Assembly: GCA_910583755.1 (NCBI GenBank) | Contig: CAJTZO010000005.1 | Coordinates: 51,300-115,299, forward strand | Length of the DNA stretch: 64,000 bases | DNA from: an uncultured Clostridia bacterium | Lineage (GTDB): Bacteria; Bacillota; Clostridia; Lachnospirales; Anaerotignaceae | Reading direction: 5' to 3' | Program-made: the position numbers and the translations under genes | Notes under the pieces: model-generated | What the model was told of the DNA's origin: nothing | Seen by the model: the letters and a program-made list of their open reading frames with translations, nothing else | Databases searched by the model: none | Shown here: in pieces, positions 44,994 through 53,303 of the stretch | Numbering within the stretch: the stretch's first letter is position 1 | Layout: each line of letters starts with the position of its first letter

Positions 44994-45040
44994 GAAAAAG
45001 TGCTGTAAATCAATGGTTTCAAGACTTATAGCGCTTTTTC
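44994..45040 (+). terminator. Terminator after tRNA-Pro
   Basis: GAAAAAGTGCTGTAA pairs with TTATAGCGCTTTTTC (G-T pairs and one mismatch) and ends in T residues. Confidence 0.75.
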
Positions 45041-45156
45041 CTCCCCTTTTTTCTTTCTAAAAATGTGCGTATATTATCGCCATTTTCGTTAAATATCAAA
45101 AATTATGCAAGTCAAATGCAAGTCAATCCTATTTATAAAATTCTATTTTGAGAGTG

Positions 45157-45614
45157 TTAAGTAAATAATGAAGGAAATGAAAAAGAGGAATTACAATGAA
45201 ACTTAGCAAAAAGAGCCATGGTGAAATCTACCATTTCTAAAGAGCGAGATACAACACATGTTTTTCTTTTAAATCGTGCAAACCAATGTCTTTAACGAGA
45301 GTTATTTCTTTCAATAGAATGTGTATACTTTTTATTTTGTAGCAACAGTTCTTTTGGGATAATTTCTGCATATGGTTTCCAATCATCTATAATATAAATT
45401 CTTATATTCCACTTTTTTAATCTTTGGAGTAATTTTCTAGTGCAAATTTTCTTACCCAACTTAGCACACTTGTTGCTGAAGTATGAAGTAAGCGAGCAAT
45501 CGCTCTTAAGGATAATCCATTAATATACAATAAACATGCAGTTAATTTTGTTTGTTCATTAAACCCCTTTTGTAAAGTTGGAACAAACTGATAGCCACAA
45601 TTTTTACATTCCAT
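45157..45614 (-). pseudogene. Broken IS1-family transposase
   Basis: The N-terminal half (MECKNCGYQFVPTLQKG, then an HTH with GLSLRAIARLLHTSATSVLSWVRK) ends at 45417. A second fragment in another frame (WNIRIYIIDDWKPYAEIIPKELL at 45409 and below, then SIERNNSR, an in-frame TAA, RHWFARFKRKTC, SLEMVDFTMALFAKFH) matches the DDE half of IS1-type transposases. The middle is deleted, there is a frame change, and the TAA replaces a codon. The element is dead. No clear terminal inverted repeats were found. Confidence 0.85.
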
Positions 45615-45660
45615 ACCAATAACATCTCCTCCTTGATGGATTAGAAATACCCACTATAAA

Positions 45661-46200
45661 GTCCTCCGATGAAAGTTCTCTGCGCTCCACCGAGCGTCTC
45701 TGTTCCTCCCATTTAGAGGTAAGTTTGGCAAATTTCAGCACATTAGGCATTACCTTGACAAGTTCTGTAGCTCTTTCCGTGGGGAAAAGCTACTTTTTCT
45801 TTCGTTCCACAAAGTCGGAACGCACTAGTTTTTCAATCACGTTGGCTCAGGTGACCAGAGTGCTAATCCCCTTGTGTTACTGGAGTATTCCATGTGTGTC
45901 CTCATCAGTAAAATGGGTCGGAGGAGAGGTCGCCCCCTTTCTGACAGAAGTGCTCTAGTAGTCAACTTCTGGTTTTCGGTAAGCGTAGGGAAGAGGTGCG
46001 AGCAGCTACATTCTGGGTGCAGACCGAGCAGTTTGCTCTGTAGAATGGGTGTCACAGAAGCAGCTTTGCCTTGTTGGTGTTATGAAGCCCATTCTCGGTG
46101 ACAAAGACCACCCTATCTGGAGGAAGTTCTCTCATACATAAATGTTCAGTAGACATTTGCCTTGCATTGACCAGAGCGAAGTGTAGACTGGACAGAGTCC
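45661..46200 (+). ncRNA. Candidate large structured non-coding RNA
   Basis: A 540-base stretch, clearly richer in G and C than its surroundings, with no plausible ORF and many stems. Examples: GCGCTC-CACC-GAGCGT (45683-45698), AGGTAA/TTACCT, GTAGCT..TTCC-GTGG-GGAA..AGCTAC (45767-45793), GTTCC/GGAAC, TTACTG/CAGTAA, CAGAAGT/ACTTCTG, GAGCA-GTT-TGCTC inside CATTCT/AGAATG, GTCAC/GTGAC, AAATGT/ACATTT. CTCTGTTCC near 45697 can close with GGACAGAG near 46190. A TTGATG-16-TATAAA promoter lies just upstream (45633-45660). G-T pairs favour the plus strand. No identity assigned; it could be a known large RNA class such as ROOL. Confidence 0.5.
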
Positions 46201-46259
46201 ATATAAAAAGACTTTATTAATAAACTGGGGATTTCATCTATCAATTTTAAATAAAGTCC

Positions 46260-46288
46260 TTGAATCATGCTTTAACTTAGGATATAAT
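46260..46288 (+). promoter_or_regulatory. Promoter of the DUF4430-ECF transporter operon
   Basis: TTGAAT at 46260-46265 and TATAAT at 46283-46288 with a 17-base spacer. The leader to the ATG at 46344 is about 50 bases, too short for a cobalamin riboswitch. Confidence 0.8.
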
Positions 46289-46343
46289 TAATCCTGTTAC
46301 TATTTTATTACAGAATGGAAAGTTTAAGAAAAGAGGGAAAAAA

Positions 46344-46826
46344 ATGAGTAAAAACAAAAAATTAATAAGTATGATGATGGCACTCTGTATGTCAGCAAGT
46401 TTAATGACAGCTTGTCAAAGTAAAGAAGAACCACCACAGGAACCACCAGTTTCTACAGAAGCCGGAGAAGAACAAGGGCAGGATACAGAACAAGATGCAC
46501 AACAGGATTCTGGAGAACAAAATGCAGAGCAAGCTTCAGAAGATGTTTGCAAAATTACAATACAAGGTTTTTGTACAGAAACAGAATTTGCAATCGAAAG
46601 CGGAGATACCGTATATAATATATTGAAAAAAACACAGGTAGATATGGGTGCAACCAAAAACGGAGATAGCATTTTTGTAGATGGTATCAACGGAAAATAT
46701 GCTGGTGATGAAGGCGAAACAAGTGGCTGGGTATATACTGTAAATGGAGAAAGACCAGAACAATCTTGTGATAAATATGAAGTAAAAGCTGGAGATAACA
46801 TTGTATGGGAATATGTAACAGAATAA
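46344..46826 (+). CDS. DUF4430 lipoprotein, probable ligand-binding partner of the ECF transporter
   Basis: A 160-residue secreted lipoprotein with signal and lipobox SLMTAC near residues 19-24, a Glu/Gln-rich linker, and a C-terminal domain of the DUF4430 (transcobalamin C-terminal-like) type: ESGDTVYNILKKTQVDMG, GWVYTVNGERPEQSCDKYEVKAGDNIVWEY. The domain resembles the part of transcobalamin that contacts the corrinoid. It is the first gene of an operon with ecfT and the ATPase-S fusion gene, suggesting corrinoid capture. AGAGGGAAA precedes the ATG. Confidence 0.82.
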   Translation: MSKNKKLISMMMALCMSASLMTACQSKEEPPQEPPVSTEAGEEQGQDTEQDAQQDSGEQNAEQASEDVCKITIQGFCTETEFAIESGDTVYNILKKTQVDMGATKNGDSIFVDGINGKYAGDEGETSGWVYTVNGERPEQSCDKYEVKAGDNIVWEYVTE

Positions 46827-46840
46827 GATAAGGAATTTTT

Positions 46841-47716
46841 ATGAAAAATGTATTTTCAACCTATCACCCCATCATCAATTTTTGCTTTTTTGGGTCTGTT
46901 ATTGGAATAAGCATTTTTTTAAAACATCCCATTTTTGTTTTGATTACCGTTACAGCAGCCTTTGTTTATGCAATGATATTAGACAAAAAAGCAACCATAC
47001 GCTTTAGTTTTTCTATTTTGCTGATGATTCTTCTTTTTACAGTAATCAATCCCCTTGTAAATGCAAGAGGAAAAACAATTTTGTTTTATACAGCATATAG
47101 TAAGGTGACACTAGAGGCAGCAATTTATGGCTGTATCTCTGGTTTTGTTATGGCGGCAGTTTTATTATGGTTTTATTGTTACAATAAAGTAATAACAAGT
47201 GATAAATTCCTTTTTTTATTTTGTAAAATAATTCCATCTACTTCTATGGTTTTTTCTATTGTGATGCGTTTTATCCCACATTTTCATAGGCAGATTCAAA
47301 AAATATCTTATGCTCAAAAATGTATCGGACAAGAGGTATCTAATGGTAAAAAAATAGAAAAAATAAATCATGGTATGAAAATACTTTCTATTATGCTCAC
47401 TTGGGCATTGGAAAATGCGATTGATTGCGCGGATTCTATGCGTGCTAGAGGGTATGGCTCTAAAAATAGAAGTACATTTTCTATCTATCGTTTTGATACA
47501 AGGGATATATTTGCGGCTGTTTTTTTAGTAGGGCTTACTATTGTTGTGTTAAGTAAGATTTTGATGGGAAAGTGTTCGATTGCATTTTATCCTACGATAG
47601 TCATGCATGAGCTGGATATAGTATTATGTATAGCTTATATGGGTTTGTGTTATTTTCCAGTCATATTAGAGTTAAGGGAGTTGATAGTTTGGAAATTTTT
47701 ACAGTCGAAAATTTAA
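46841..47716 (+). CDS. ecfT: ECF transporter T component
   Basis: A 291-residue membrane protein of the EcfT/CbiQ family. It has about five to six helices and the coupling-helix motif ADSMRARGYGSKNRSTF near residues 199-215, where the Ala-Arg-Gly residues contact the ATPases. It begins 14 bases after the lipoprotein gene and overlaps the start of the ATPase-S fusion gene by 28 bases, so expression is coupled. Confidence 0.9.
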   Translation: MKNVFSTYHPIINFCFFGSVIGISIFLKHPIFVLITVTAAFVYAMILDKKATIRFSFSILLMILLFTVINPLVNARGKTILFYTAYSKVTLEAAIYGCISGFVMAAVLLWFYCYNKVITSDKFLFLFCKIIPSTSMVFSIVMRFIPHFHRQIQKISYAQKCIGQEVSNGKKIEKINHGMKILSIMLTWALENAIDCADSMRARGYGSKNRSTFSIYRFDTRDIFAAVFLVGLTIVVLSKILMGKCSIAFYPTIVMHELDIVLCIAYMGLCYFPVILELRELIVWKFLQSKI

Positions 47717-50088
47717 CCTTTACTTATCCAAATCGTAACATTCCGGCGTTAAGCAATCTTAATTTTAATATTACCGCAGGAGAGTTTGTTGTAATTTGTG
47801 GACAATCTGGCTCTGGAAAAAGTACATTACTGAAAAATATGAAACCTATTTTAACACCACATGGTGTTAAAATAGGTCAAATTTTATATTATGGAAAAAA
47901 AATAGAAATGCAGCAAACAGAAAAAATAGGCTATGTATTTCAAAATCCAGATAATCAAATTGTGACGGAAAAAGTATGGCATGAGTTAGCATTTGGTTTG
48001 GAAAATATGGGGCTGAAAACAGAAACGATTCGTTTAAGAGTGGCAGAGATGGCAAGCTTTTTCGGGATACAAAACTGGTTTGACAAAGAAATAAATCATT
48101 TGTCTGGTGGACAAAAACAATTATTAAATCTTGCTTCTATCATGGTAATGCAACCAGATGTCTTATTGTTGGATGAACCTACTTCACAGCTAGACCCTAT
48201 TGCAGCATCAGATTTTTTGGAAACCGTTAAAAAAATAAATCGGGAAATTGGAACAACGATTCTTATGACAGAACATAGACTAGAAAATGTGATTCCTATG
48301 GCAGATAAAGTGATTGTATTAGAAAAAGGAAAAATCATTGCTTGTGATACACCTTCTCATGTGGGTGCTATGATTAAAAATCATCCCATGTTTCTGGCTA
48401 TGCCAGCACCTTTACAAGCATATACTGCATTATCTCAGCAAAATATCGGTTGTGATTTACCGTGCCCGATAGATGTAAGGGAAGGAAGAAATTGGCTAAC
48501 CGAATTACTAAAAGGAAAAGCGTTAGTAAAAACAGAATTACCAGAAGATACAGCACCATCAAAACAAGATGTTGTTTTAAAAATGAAAGAGGTTTGGTTT
48601 AAATATGATAGGCAGGGCAATGATGTTATTAAAGACCTTTCTTTTGAAGTGTACCGAGGAGAATTATTTTGCTTGGTAGGAGGAAATGGTACAGGAAAAA
48701 CAACAACATTAAATTTAGCGTCTGGGATTGAAAAACCGTATCGGGGAAAAATTAAAACAAAAGGAAAATGGGCAATCCTTCCTCAAAATCCACAAAATTT
48801 ATTCGTTGGAAAAACAGTGAAAGAAGATTTTATGGAACTGTTTCCAAACCAAGAAAAGAAAATAAAAGAGATGGAAGAATTTGTAAAAATAGAAACGCTT
48901 TTAGAAATGCATCCTTATGACTTATCTGGAGGAGAACAGCAAAGAGCTGCGCTTGCAAAAGTTTTGCTGCTAGAACCAGATATTTTATATTTAGATGAAC
49001 CAACAAAATGTTTAGATAATGAATTTAAAATAAAGCTAGGAGAATTATTAAAAGAATTAACAGAAAAAGGAGTTACCATTGTAATGGTTTCTCATGATGT
49101 AGAATTTTGTGGGAAATATGCAGACCGATGTGCAATGTTTTTTGATGGAAAAATTGTTGTAACAGATACACCACGTCATTTTTTTTCTGGAAATCATTTT
49201 TATACAACGGCTGCAAATCGAATGTCAAGGCATATTTTTAAAAATGCCATTCATGTGGAAGATATTATAAATTTAGTAAGGGAAAATTATGGAATCTCAG
49301 TCAAAGATACCATACAGCAAGGAAAAAAAAGCAAAGATTTTATAAAACATGAAATTCAAAAGCTGTGTCCTGAGGAAAAGCAAAAAGTTATAAAAAAGAA
49401 GAATCCTATTTTGATACAGATAATGATGCTTTTATTAGCAATCGGAACCATTTATGTGGGATTATTTGCCTTTGAAAAAAGACATTATATTTTGACAAAT
49501 ATATTGTTAGTTCTTTATGCTATGGTTCCCTTTTTTTATCGTTTTGAAAAACGAAAGCCCAAAGCACGCGAGATTGTTTTATTAGCAGTTATGATTGCCA
49601 TTGCAACAGTGGGACGAGCTGCTTTTTTTATGATTCCTAATTTTAAGCCTACTTTAGCGATTGTAATCATTGCGGGGATTTGTTTGGGAAAAGAAAGTGG
49701 ATTTTTCATCGGTAGTATGTCTGCTTTTGTATCAAATTTTTTGTTTGGGCAAGGTCCATGGACACCCTATCAAATGATAGCTACAGCAGTGATAGGATAT
49801 TTAGCAGGTTTGTTTTTTTATCGTAATCCTGTTTCTACATGGATTGTCGCATTTTTTGGAGGAATAGCAGCTTTTTTTATTTATGGTGGTATTGTAGACT
49901 TATGGACAATATTTTATATGAATCCAGAGCCTAGCATTGCATCGGCTGTTGTGGTTTATTCTGCTGCAACCTATTTTAATGCAGTTCATGCTGTAGCAAC
50001 GATATTATTTTTATCGCTTTTAACAGAACCAATGATGCAAAAAATAAATCGTGTTAAAATAAAATATGGAATTTATGATTCTCCCTAA
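47689..50088 (+). CDS. ECF transporter: two ATPase domains fused to an S component
   Basis: About 799 residues. First ABC ATPase: GQSGSGKSTLLK (Walker A), LSGGQKQLLNLAS, VLLLDEPTSQLD. Second: GGNGTGKTTTLN, LSGGEQQRAALAK, ILYLDEPTKCLD. After about residue 575 comes a membrane part with GRAAFFMIPNFKPTLAIVIIAG, GFFIGSMSAFVSNFLFGQGPWTPYQM and further helices, which looks like an ECF S component of the kind predicted for cobalamin (CbrT). EcfA1, EcfA2 and S are usually separate proteins. The start is TTG at 47689 behind AAGGGAG. Corrinoid specificity is inferred from the S domain and the DUF4430 partner. Confidence 0.85.
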   Translation: MEIFTVENLTFTYPNRNIPALSNLNFNITAGEFVVICGQSGSGKSTLLKNMKPILTPHGVKIGQILYYGKKIEMQQTEKIGYVFQNPDNQIVTEKVWHELAFGLENMGLKTETIRLRVAEMASFFGIQNWFDKEINHLSGGQKQLLNLASIMVMQPDVLLLDEPTSQLDPIAASDFLETVKKINREIGTTILMTEHRLENVIPMADKVIVLEKGKIIACDTPSHVGAMIKNHPMFLAMPAPLQAYTALSQQNIGCDLPCPIDVREGRNWLTELLKGKALVKTELPEDTAPSKQDVVLKMKEVWFKYDRQGNDVIKDLSFEVYRGELFCLVGGNGTGKTTTLNLASGIEKPYRGKIKTKGKWAILPQNPQNLFVGKTVKEDFMELFPNQEKKIKEMEEFVKIETLLEMHPYDLSGGEQQRAALAKVLLLEPDILYLDEPTKCLDNEFKIKLGELLKELTEKGVTIVMVSHDVEFCGKYADRCAMFFDGKIVVTDTPRHFFSGNHFYTTAANRMSRHIFKNAIHVEDIINLVRENYGISVKDTIQQGKKSKDFIKHEIQKLCPEEKQKVIKKKNPILIQIMMLLLAIGTIYVGLFAFEKRHYILTNILLVLYAMVPFFYRFEKRKPKAREIVLLAVMIAIATVGRAAFFMIPNFKPTLAIVIIAGICLGKESGFFIGSMSAFVSNFLFGQGPWTPYQMIATAVIGYLAGLFFYRNPVSTWIVAFFGGIAAFFIYGGIVDLWTIFYMNPEPSIASAVVVYSAATYFNAVHAVATILFLSLLTEPMMQKINRVKIKYGIYDSP

Positions 50089-50091
50089 AGT

Positions 50092-50241
50092 CAAGCCCTT
50101 GAAATTTTAGGACTTGATTTTATAGAGATATTAGCTATACATTAATTCGTATCTTACGTAAAAGGAATAGTAAGTGGAATCGGAAGAAATAAATATATTG
50201 TAATATTTAAAAGACTGTTGCTAATATAGCAGCAGTTTTTT
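50092..50241 (+). terminator. Two tandem terminators after the ECF operon
   Basis: CAAG-C-CCT at about 50094-50102 pairs with AGG-A-CTTG near 50110-50117, then T-rich sequence. A second, stronger hairpin, ACTGTTGCT at 50214-50222 with AGCAGCAGT at 50228-50236, ends in TTTTTT. The 90 bases between show no ORF; a short transcript there is possible. Confidence 0.65.
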
Positions 50242-50348
50242 GTATAAATTTTAAAAAATAATGATGTCTAACATTTTTCTCTACGGTTCGTAGGTTGTTG
50301 TTTTTACTTTTAAATGTTATCCTGTTACCAGAAGGAGTTGAGGATAGA

Positions 50349-50933
50349 ATGGATCATTATATTACAAGTACCACAATTAAGACACTTAGAGAAAGGCAAC
50401 ACATGACCCAATCTCAATTAGCAATGAAATTATGTGTTAGTGATAAAACAATATCAAAATGGGAAACAGGTCGAGGGCTTCCAGATATTTCTTTGATTGA
50501 ACCTTTAGCAAATGTATTACAGGTATCTATACCAGAATTATTATCTGGTGAGTTAATGATAAATAAAAATCGTTCAGCAAATATTTTAAAATCAAATTTA
50601 TATGTTTGTCCCATCTGTGGCAATATTTTTCACTCTACAGGAACCGCTTTAATTTCTTGTTGTGGCATAACCTTACCACCCTTAGAAGCGGAAATTCCTG
50701 ACAAAGAACATGAGTTAAATTGTGAAGTAATAGAAAATGAATATTTTTTGTCGGCAACACATGCTATGACAAAAACACATTATATTTCATTTATAGCATA
50801 TTGTACGGACAATCATTTTGAAATTGTAAAATTATATCCTGAAGGAAATTTGGAGGCAAGATTTTTCAGTCGAAAGCAAGGAATTTTTTTCTGGTATTGT
50901 AATCATCATGGATTATTTTGTAAAAAGATTTAG
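50349..50933 (+). CDS. XRE regulator with desulfoferrodoxin-like C-terminal domain
   Basis: A 194-residue protein. Residues ~8-62 form a Cro/CI helix-turn-helix (RERQHMTQSQLAMKLCVSDKTISKWETGRGLP). After a linker comes VCPICGNIFHSTGTALISCCG, a two-pair cysteine site, then a beta-rich segment with several histidines (THAMTKTHYISFIAYCTDN, YCNHHGLF) that recalls the metal centre of desulfoferrodoxin. It may sense redox state or metal. The flavoprotein gene follows after 14 bases and is a likely target or partner. The ATG at 50349 is favoured by GGAGTTGAGG upstream. Confidence 0.82.
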   Translation: MDHYITSTTIKTLRERQHMTQSQLAMKLCVSDKTISKWETGRGLPDISLIEPLANVLQVSIPELLSGELMINKNRSANILKSNLYVCPICGNIFHSTGTALISCCGITLPPLEAEIPDKEHELNCEVIENEYFLSATHAMTKTHYISFIAYCTDNHFEIVKLYPEGNLEARFFSRKQGIFFWYCNHHGLFCKKI

Positions 50934-50947
50934 GAGGGAAACTATTT

Positions 50948-51619
50948 ATGAAAGTAACAGTATTTAACGGAAGTCCTGCGGGTGAAAATAGCGCTACAAA
51001 TGTAATTGCATCTTCTTTTTTAAAAGGCGCATCACAAGCGGGAGCAGAAACAAAAAATATCTATTTAAAAGAACATCACATTACACAATGTCAAGGTTGT
51101 TTTTCTTGCTGGTTTACAACACCCGGAAAATGCAGATTGTCTGATGATATGGAACAACTTTTAAAAGAGTATCAGGAGTCCAGTATTATCTGTTTTGCTA
51201 CACCAGTATATACTTGGAATATGACAGCTTTATTAAAAAATTTTGTAGACCGTCTGGCTCCATTAAAGTGTCCTCAGATGATAGAAAAACAAGGACATTT
51301 TGACCTGAAAGATGAACAGGAGAAAGCACAAAAATTTGTTGTTTTATCAAATTGTGGATTTCCGGGAGAAAATAATTTTGATGTTATGAAAGCTGTTTTT
51401 TCTTGTTGTAATCCATCACTTGAGATTTACAGAAATTGTGGTAAGTTACTTAAAATGAAATCTCCTGTTGTAGAAAAAAAGGTAAATACTTGGTTGCAAA
51501 GTGTAGAACAGGCAGGAAAAGAAATGGTTTTGCAGGGAGATATTACAAATGATACAAAAATCGCTTTAGCTATGCCACTCATGTCTGTTGAGGAATATGT
51601 TTCTTTGATTGGTATGTAA
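50948..51619 (+). CDS. NAD(P)H-dependent FMN reductase / flavodoxin-fold protein
   Basis: A 223-residue flavoprotein. VTVFNGSPAGENSATNV binds the FMN phosphate; CQGCFSCWFTTPGKC is the cysteine-rich loop of iron-sulfur flavoprotein-like enzymes, and ATPVYTWNMTALLKNFVDR closes the site. The family reduces quinones, FMN or other electron acceptors. AGGAGGG precedes the ATG. It probably forms an operon with the redox-type regulator. Confidence 0.87.
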   Translation: MKVTVFNGSPAGENSATNVIASSFLKGASQAGAETKNIYLKEHHITQCQGCFSCWFTTPGKCRLSDDMEQLLKEYQESSIICFATPVYTWNMTALLKNFVDRLAPLKCPQMIEKQGHFDLKDEQEKAQKFVVLSNCGFPGENNFDVMKAVFSCCNPSLEIYRNCGKLLKMKSPVVEKKVNTWLQSVEQAGKEMVLQGDITNDTKIALAMPLMSVEEYVSLIGM

Positions 51620-51660
51620 TGAAATCATGTCAAATAGCCTTTTTGATAGATATGAAAGCA

Positions 51661-51777
51661 TTGATTTTATAAGGAAAACGCTAGTTTTTCCTTATAAAGT
51701 CAATATTTTTAGCGAAATGTAAAGTTCTTTGAGGAGTTTGAGAGGGCTAGCCCTCAAGGTTTTTTAACAAGCTGACC
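51661..51777 (-). repeat. Dispersed intergenic repeat, copy 6 (inverted)
   Basis: On the minus strand it begins GTCAGCTTGTTAAAAAACCTTGA, then GGGCTAGCCC (51745-51754), CTCAAACTCCTCAAAGAACTTT, and ends with the GGAAAAACTAGCGTTTTCC stem at 51673-51692. It lies between the flavoprotein gene and the converging dacA gene. A further CTCTCAAGG hairpin near 51776-51798 may terminate dacA. Confidence 0.75.
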
Positions 51778-51821
51778 TTGAGAGAAATACTCTCAAGGTA
51801 TCAGCATAAAAAAGTTCTTTA

Positions 51822-53276
51822 TTATCGACGTCGTCTTTTTCTCATACGAGGACCATCATGATATCTATGATTATGACCACGATTTCGGCGGTTTGATTTA
51901 AAAATATAGCGAGAACGTCTTCTATTTCTACGGCTTTTGATTGTAGCAATCGTGCCAATTAACGCTGCAATCACTGCTATAATACCTACGATGGTAAGGA
52001 TTCCTTTTACAGAAAATAAATGAGTCGTTAAATTTTTGAAAATATATTGTATACTATTTAATATTGTACGTTTTTCTACTTCTGTTGCAGCATAAATGTT
52101 TGTTTCTTTTACCACTTCATTTCCTAGCTTATAAATTATTTTTCCAACTTCTGCATCTTTTTCGATGGGTGCTTTTAATTGAAGGGGGTCTTCTTCTTTT
52201 TTTGACTCTACGATTAATTCACTTTTGTATTCTATTTGTTTTTCTAAGTTTTCAATATCTTCTGTCAACAGATATTCATTGATATCCTCTTTGATAATAG
52301 TATCTAAATTATCCCCTAACAGTCTGTTATGTCCAGACAAAGCAACAGTGTTTACAACATCTCCGGCTTTTTGCAAGTTTGCCATAGTAAAGTTATTAAA
52401 TCCATATTCAAATAAGGATGTTGTATCTGTCCAACGAGCAGGGTCTTCCGAATGAAATACAACGGAAATTAATGTAGTACCATCTTTTTGTGCTGCTGCT
52501 GTAAGGCAGTCTCCAGCTTCATCCATAAAGCCAGTTTTTAATCCAATCGCATATTCATATTGATATGGATTGTCTGTAATCAATAAATTATGGTTTGTCC
52601 AATTATAATTTTGTGTTTTTAAAGTTCCATTACTTTCTAATGTGTTTTCGGCACTATCACCAGTATAGTTTTTTTCCTTTGCTACTTCTACTATTGTTTG
52701 ATTTTTAAGTGCTTCCTGCGCAATAAAAAACATATCATGTGCTGTAGTATAATGGTTTTCATCATGATAACCATGCGCATTTGCAAAATGAGAATTTGTT
52801 GCGCCAAGTGATTTTGCTTTTTCATTCATTAATTCTGTAAAGACATTAATACATTCTTCAAAAGGAAGGGTTTCATCATTTTTTACTTTTCTTGCTACTG
52901 CAACTGCTAATACATTTGCAGAGTCATTTCCAGAAGGAATTAATAAGCCACGAATTAAATTTTTTACAGTGAGTGTTTCTCCCACAAGATGCCCTGCTTT
53001 GCTAGAATCCCATGGTATTTCATTGATTTCTGTTCCAACTGTTAATAACGCATCAGGATTCAAATGGTCTAATGCAACAAGTGCTGTTATTAATTTTGTC
53101 ATACTTGCTGGATACATTTTTTGATCCATATCTTTTTCATAAATAATTTTTCCTGTGGAAGCTTCTCCTAAAATTGCTGTTTGTGCAATAACTTCTGGCG
53201 GTGGTTCTGCTGCAAAAACAGTTTTAGAAAATGATAACAATAGAATCAATAGAACAACTACTTTTGACTTGTTCAT
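51822..53276 (-). CDS. dacA: D-alanyl-D-alanine carboxypeptidase (PBP5 family)
   Basis: Trims the terminal D-Ala from peptidoglycan stem peptides. The 484-residue protein has a signal peptide, then YPASMTKLI (catalytic Ser-x-x-Lys), SGNDSAN (Ser-x-Asn) and KTGFMDEAGDC. The C-terminal beta domain is followed by a membrane helix (LTIVGIIAVIAALIGTIA) and a tail of about 45 residues extremely rich in Arg and His. Most PBP5 proteins end in an amphipathic anchor, so this tail is odd. GGAGAGGAGAA precedes the ATG. Confidence 0.92.
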   Translation of the reverse strand: MNKSKVVVLLILLLSFSKTVFAAEPPPEVIAQTAILGEASTGKIIYEKDMDQKMYPASMTKLITALVALDHLNPDALLTVGTEINEIPWDSSKAGHLVGETLTVKNLIRGLLIPSGNDSANVLAVAVARKVKNDETLPFEECINVFTELMNEKAKSLGATNSHFANAHGYHDENHYTTAHDMFFIAQEALKNQTIVEVAKEKNYTGDSAENTLESNGTLKTQNYNWTNHNLLITDNPYQYEYAIGLKTGFMDEAGDCLTAAAQKDGTTLISVVFHSEDPARWTDTTSLFEYGFNNFTMANLQKAGDVVNTVALSGHNRLLGDNLDTIIKEDINEYLLTEDIENLEKQIEYKSELIVESKKEEDPLQLKAPIEKDAEVGKIIYKLGNEVVKETNIYAATEVEKRTILNSIQYIFKNLTTHLFSVKGILTIVGIIAVIAALIGTIATIKSRRNRRRSRYIFKSNRRNRGHNHRYHDGPRMRKRRRR

Positions 53277-53303
53277 AAAAAATTCTCCTCTCCAGTGATA
53301 TTA

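Noticed and set aside
44989..45156. Integration site (att) at the 3' end of tRNA-Pro
   Set aside because: No integrase gene and no second copy of the tRNA end were found in the window. TGCAAGTCAAATGCAAGTCAA near 45105 is a short tandem only.
45902..45908. CUGAUGA on the minus strand, the hammerhead ribozyme core sequence
   Set aside because: The GAAA element and the third stem are missing. The bases are explained by the TTACTG/CAGTAA hairpin.
45725..46101. Open frames of 70-80 codons on both strands in the GC-rich region
   Set aside because: No ribosome sites, no recognisable sequence and heavy overlap with many hairpins. They are expected by chance in GC-richer sequence.
45661..46343. Possible cobalamin riboswitch upstream of the corrinoid transporter operon
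   Set aside because: No B12-box or GCCACTG motif on either strand, and the operon has its own promoter at 46260 with a leader of about 50 bases.
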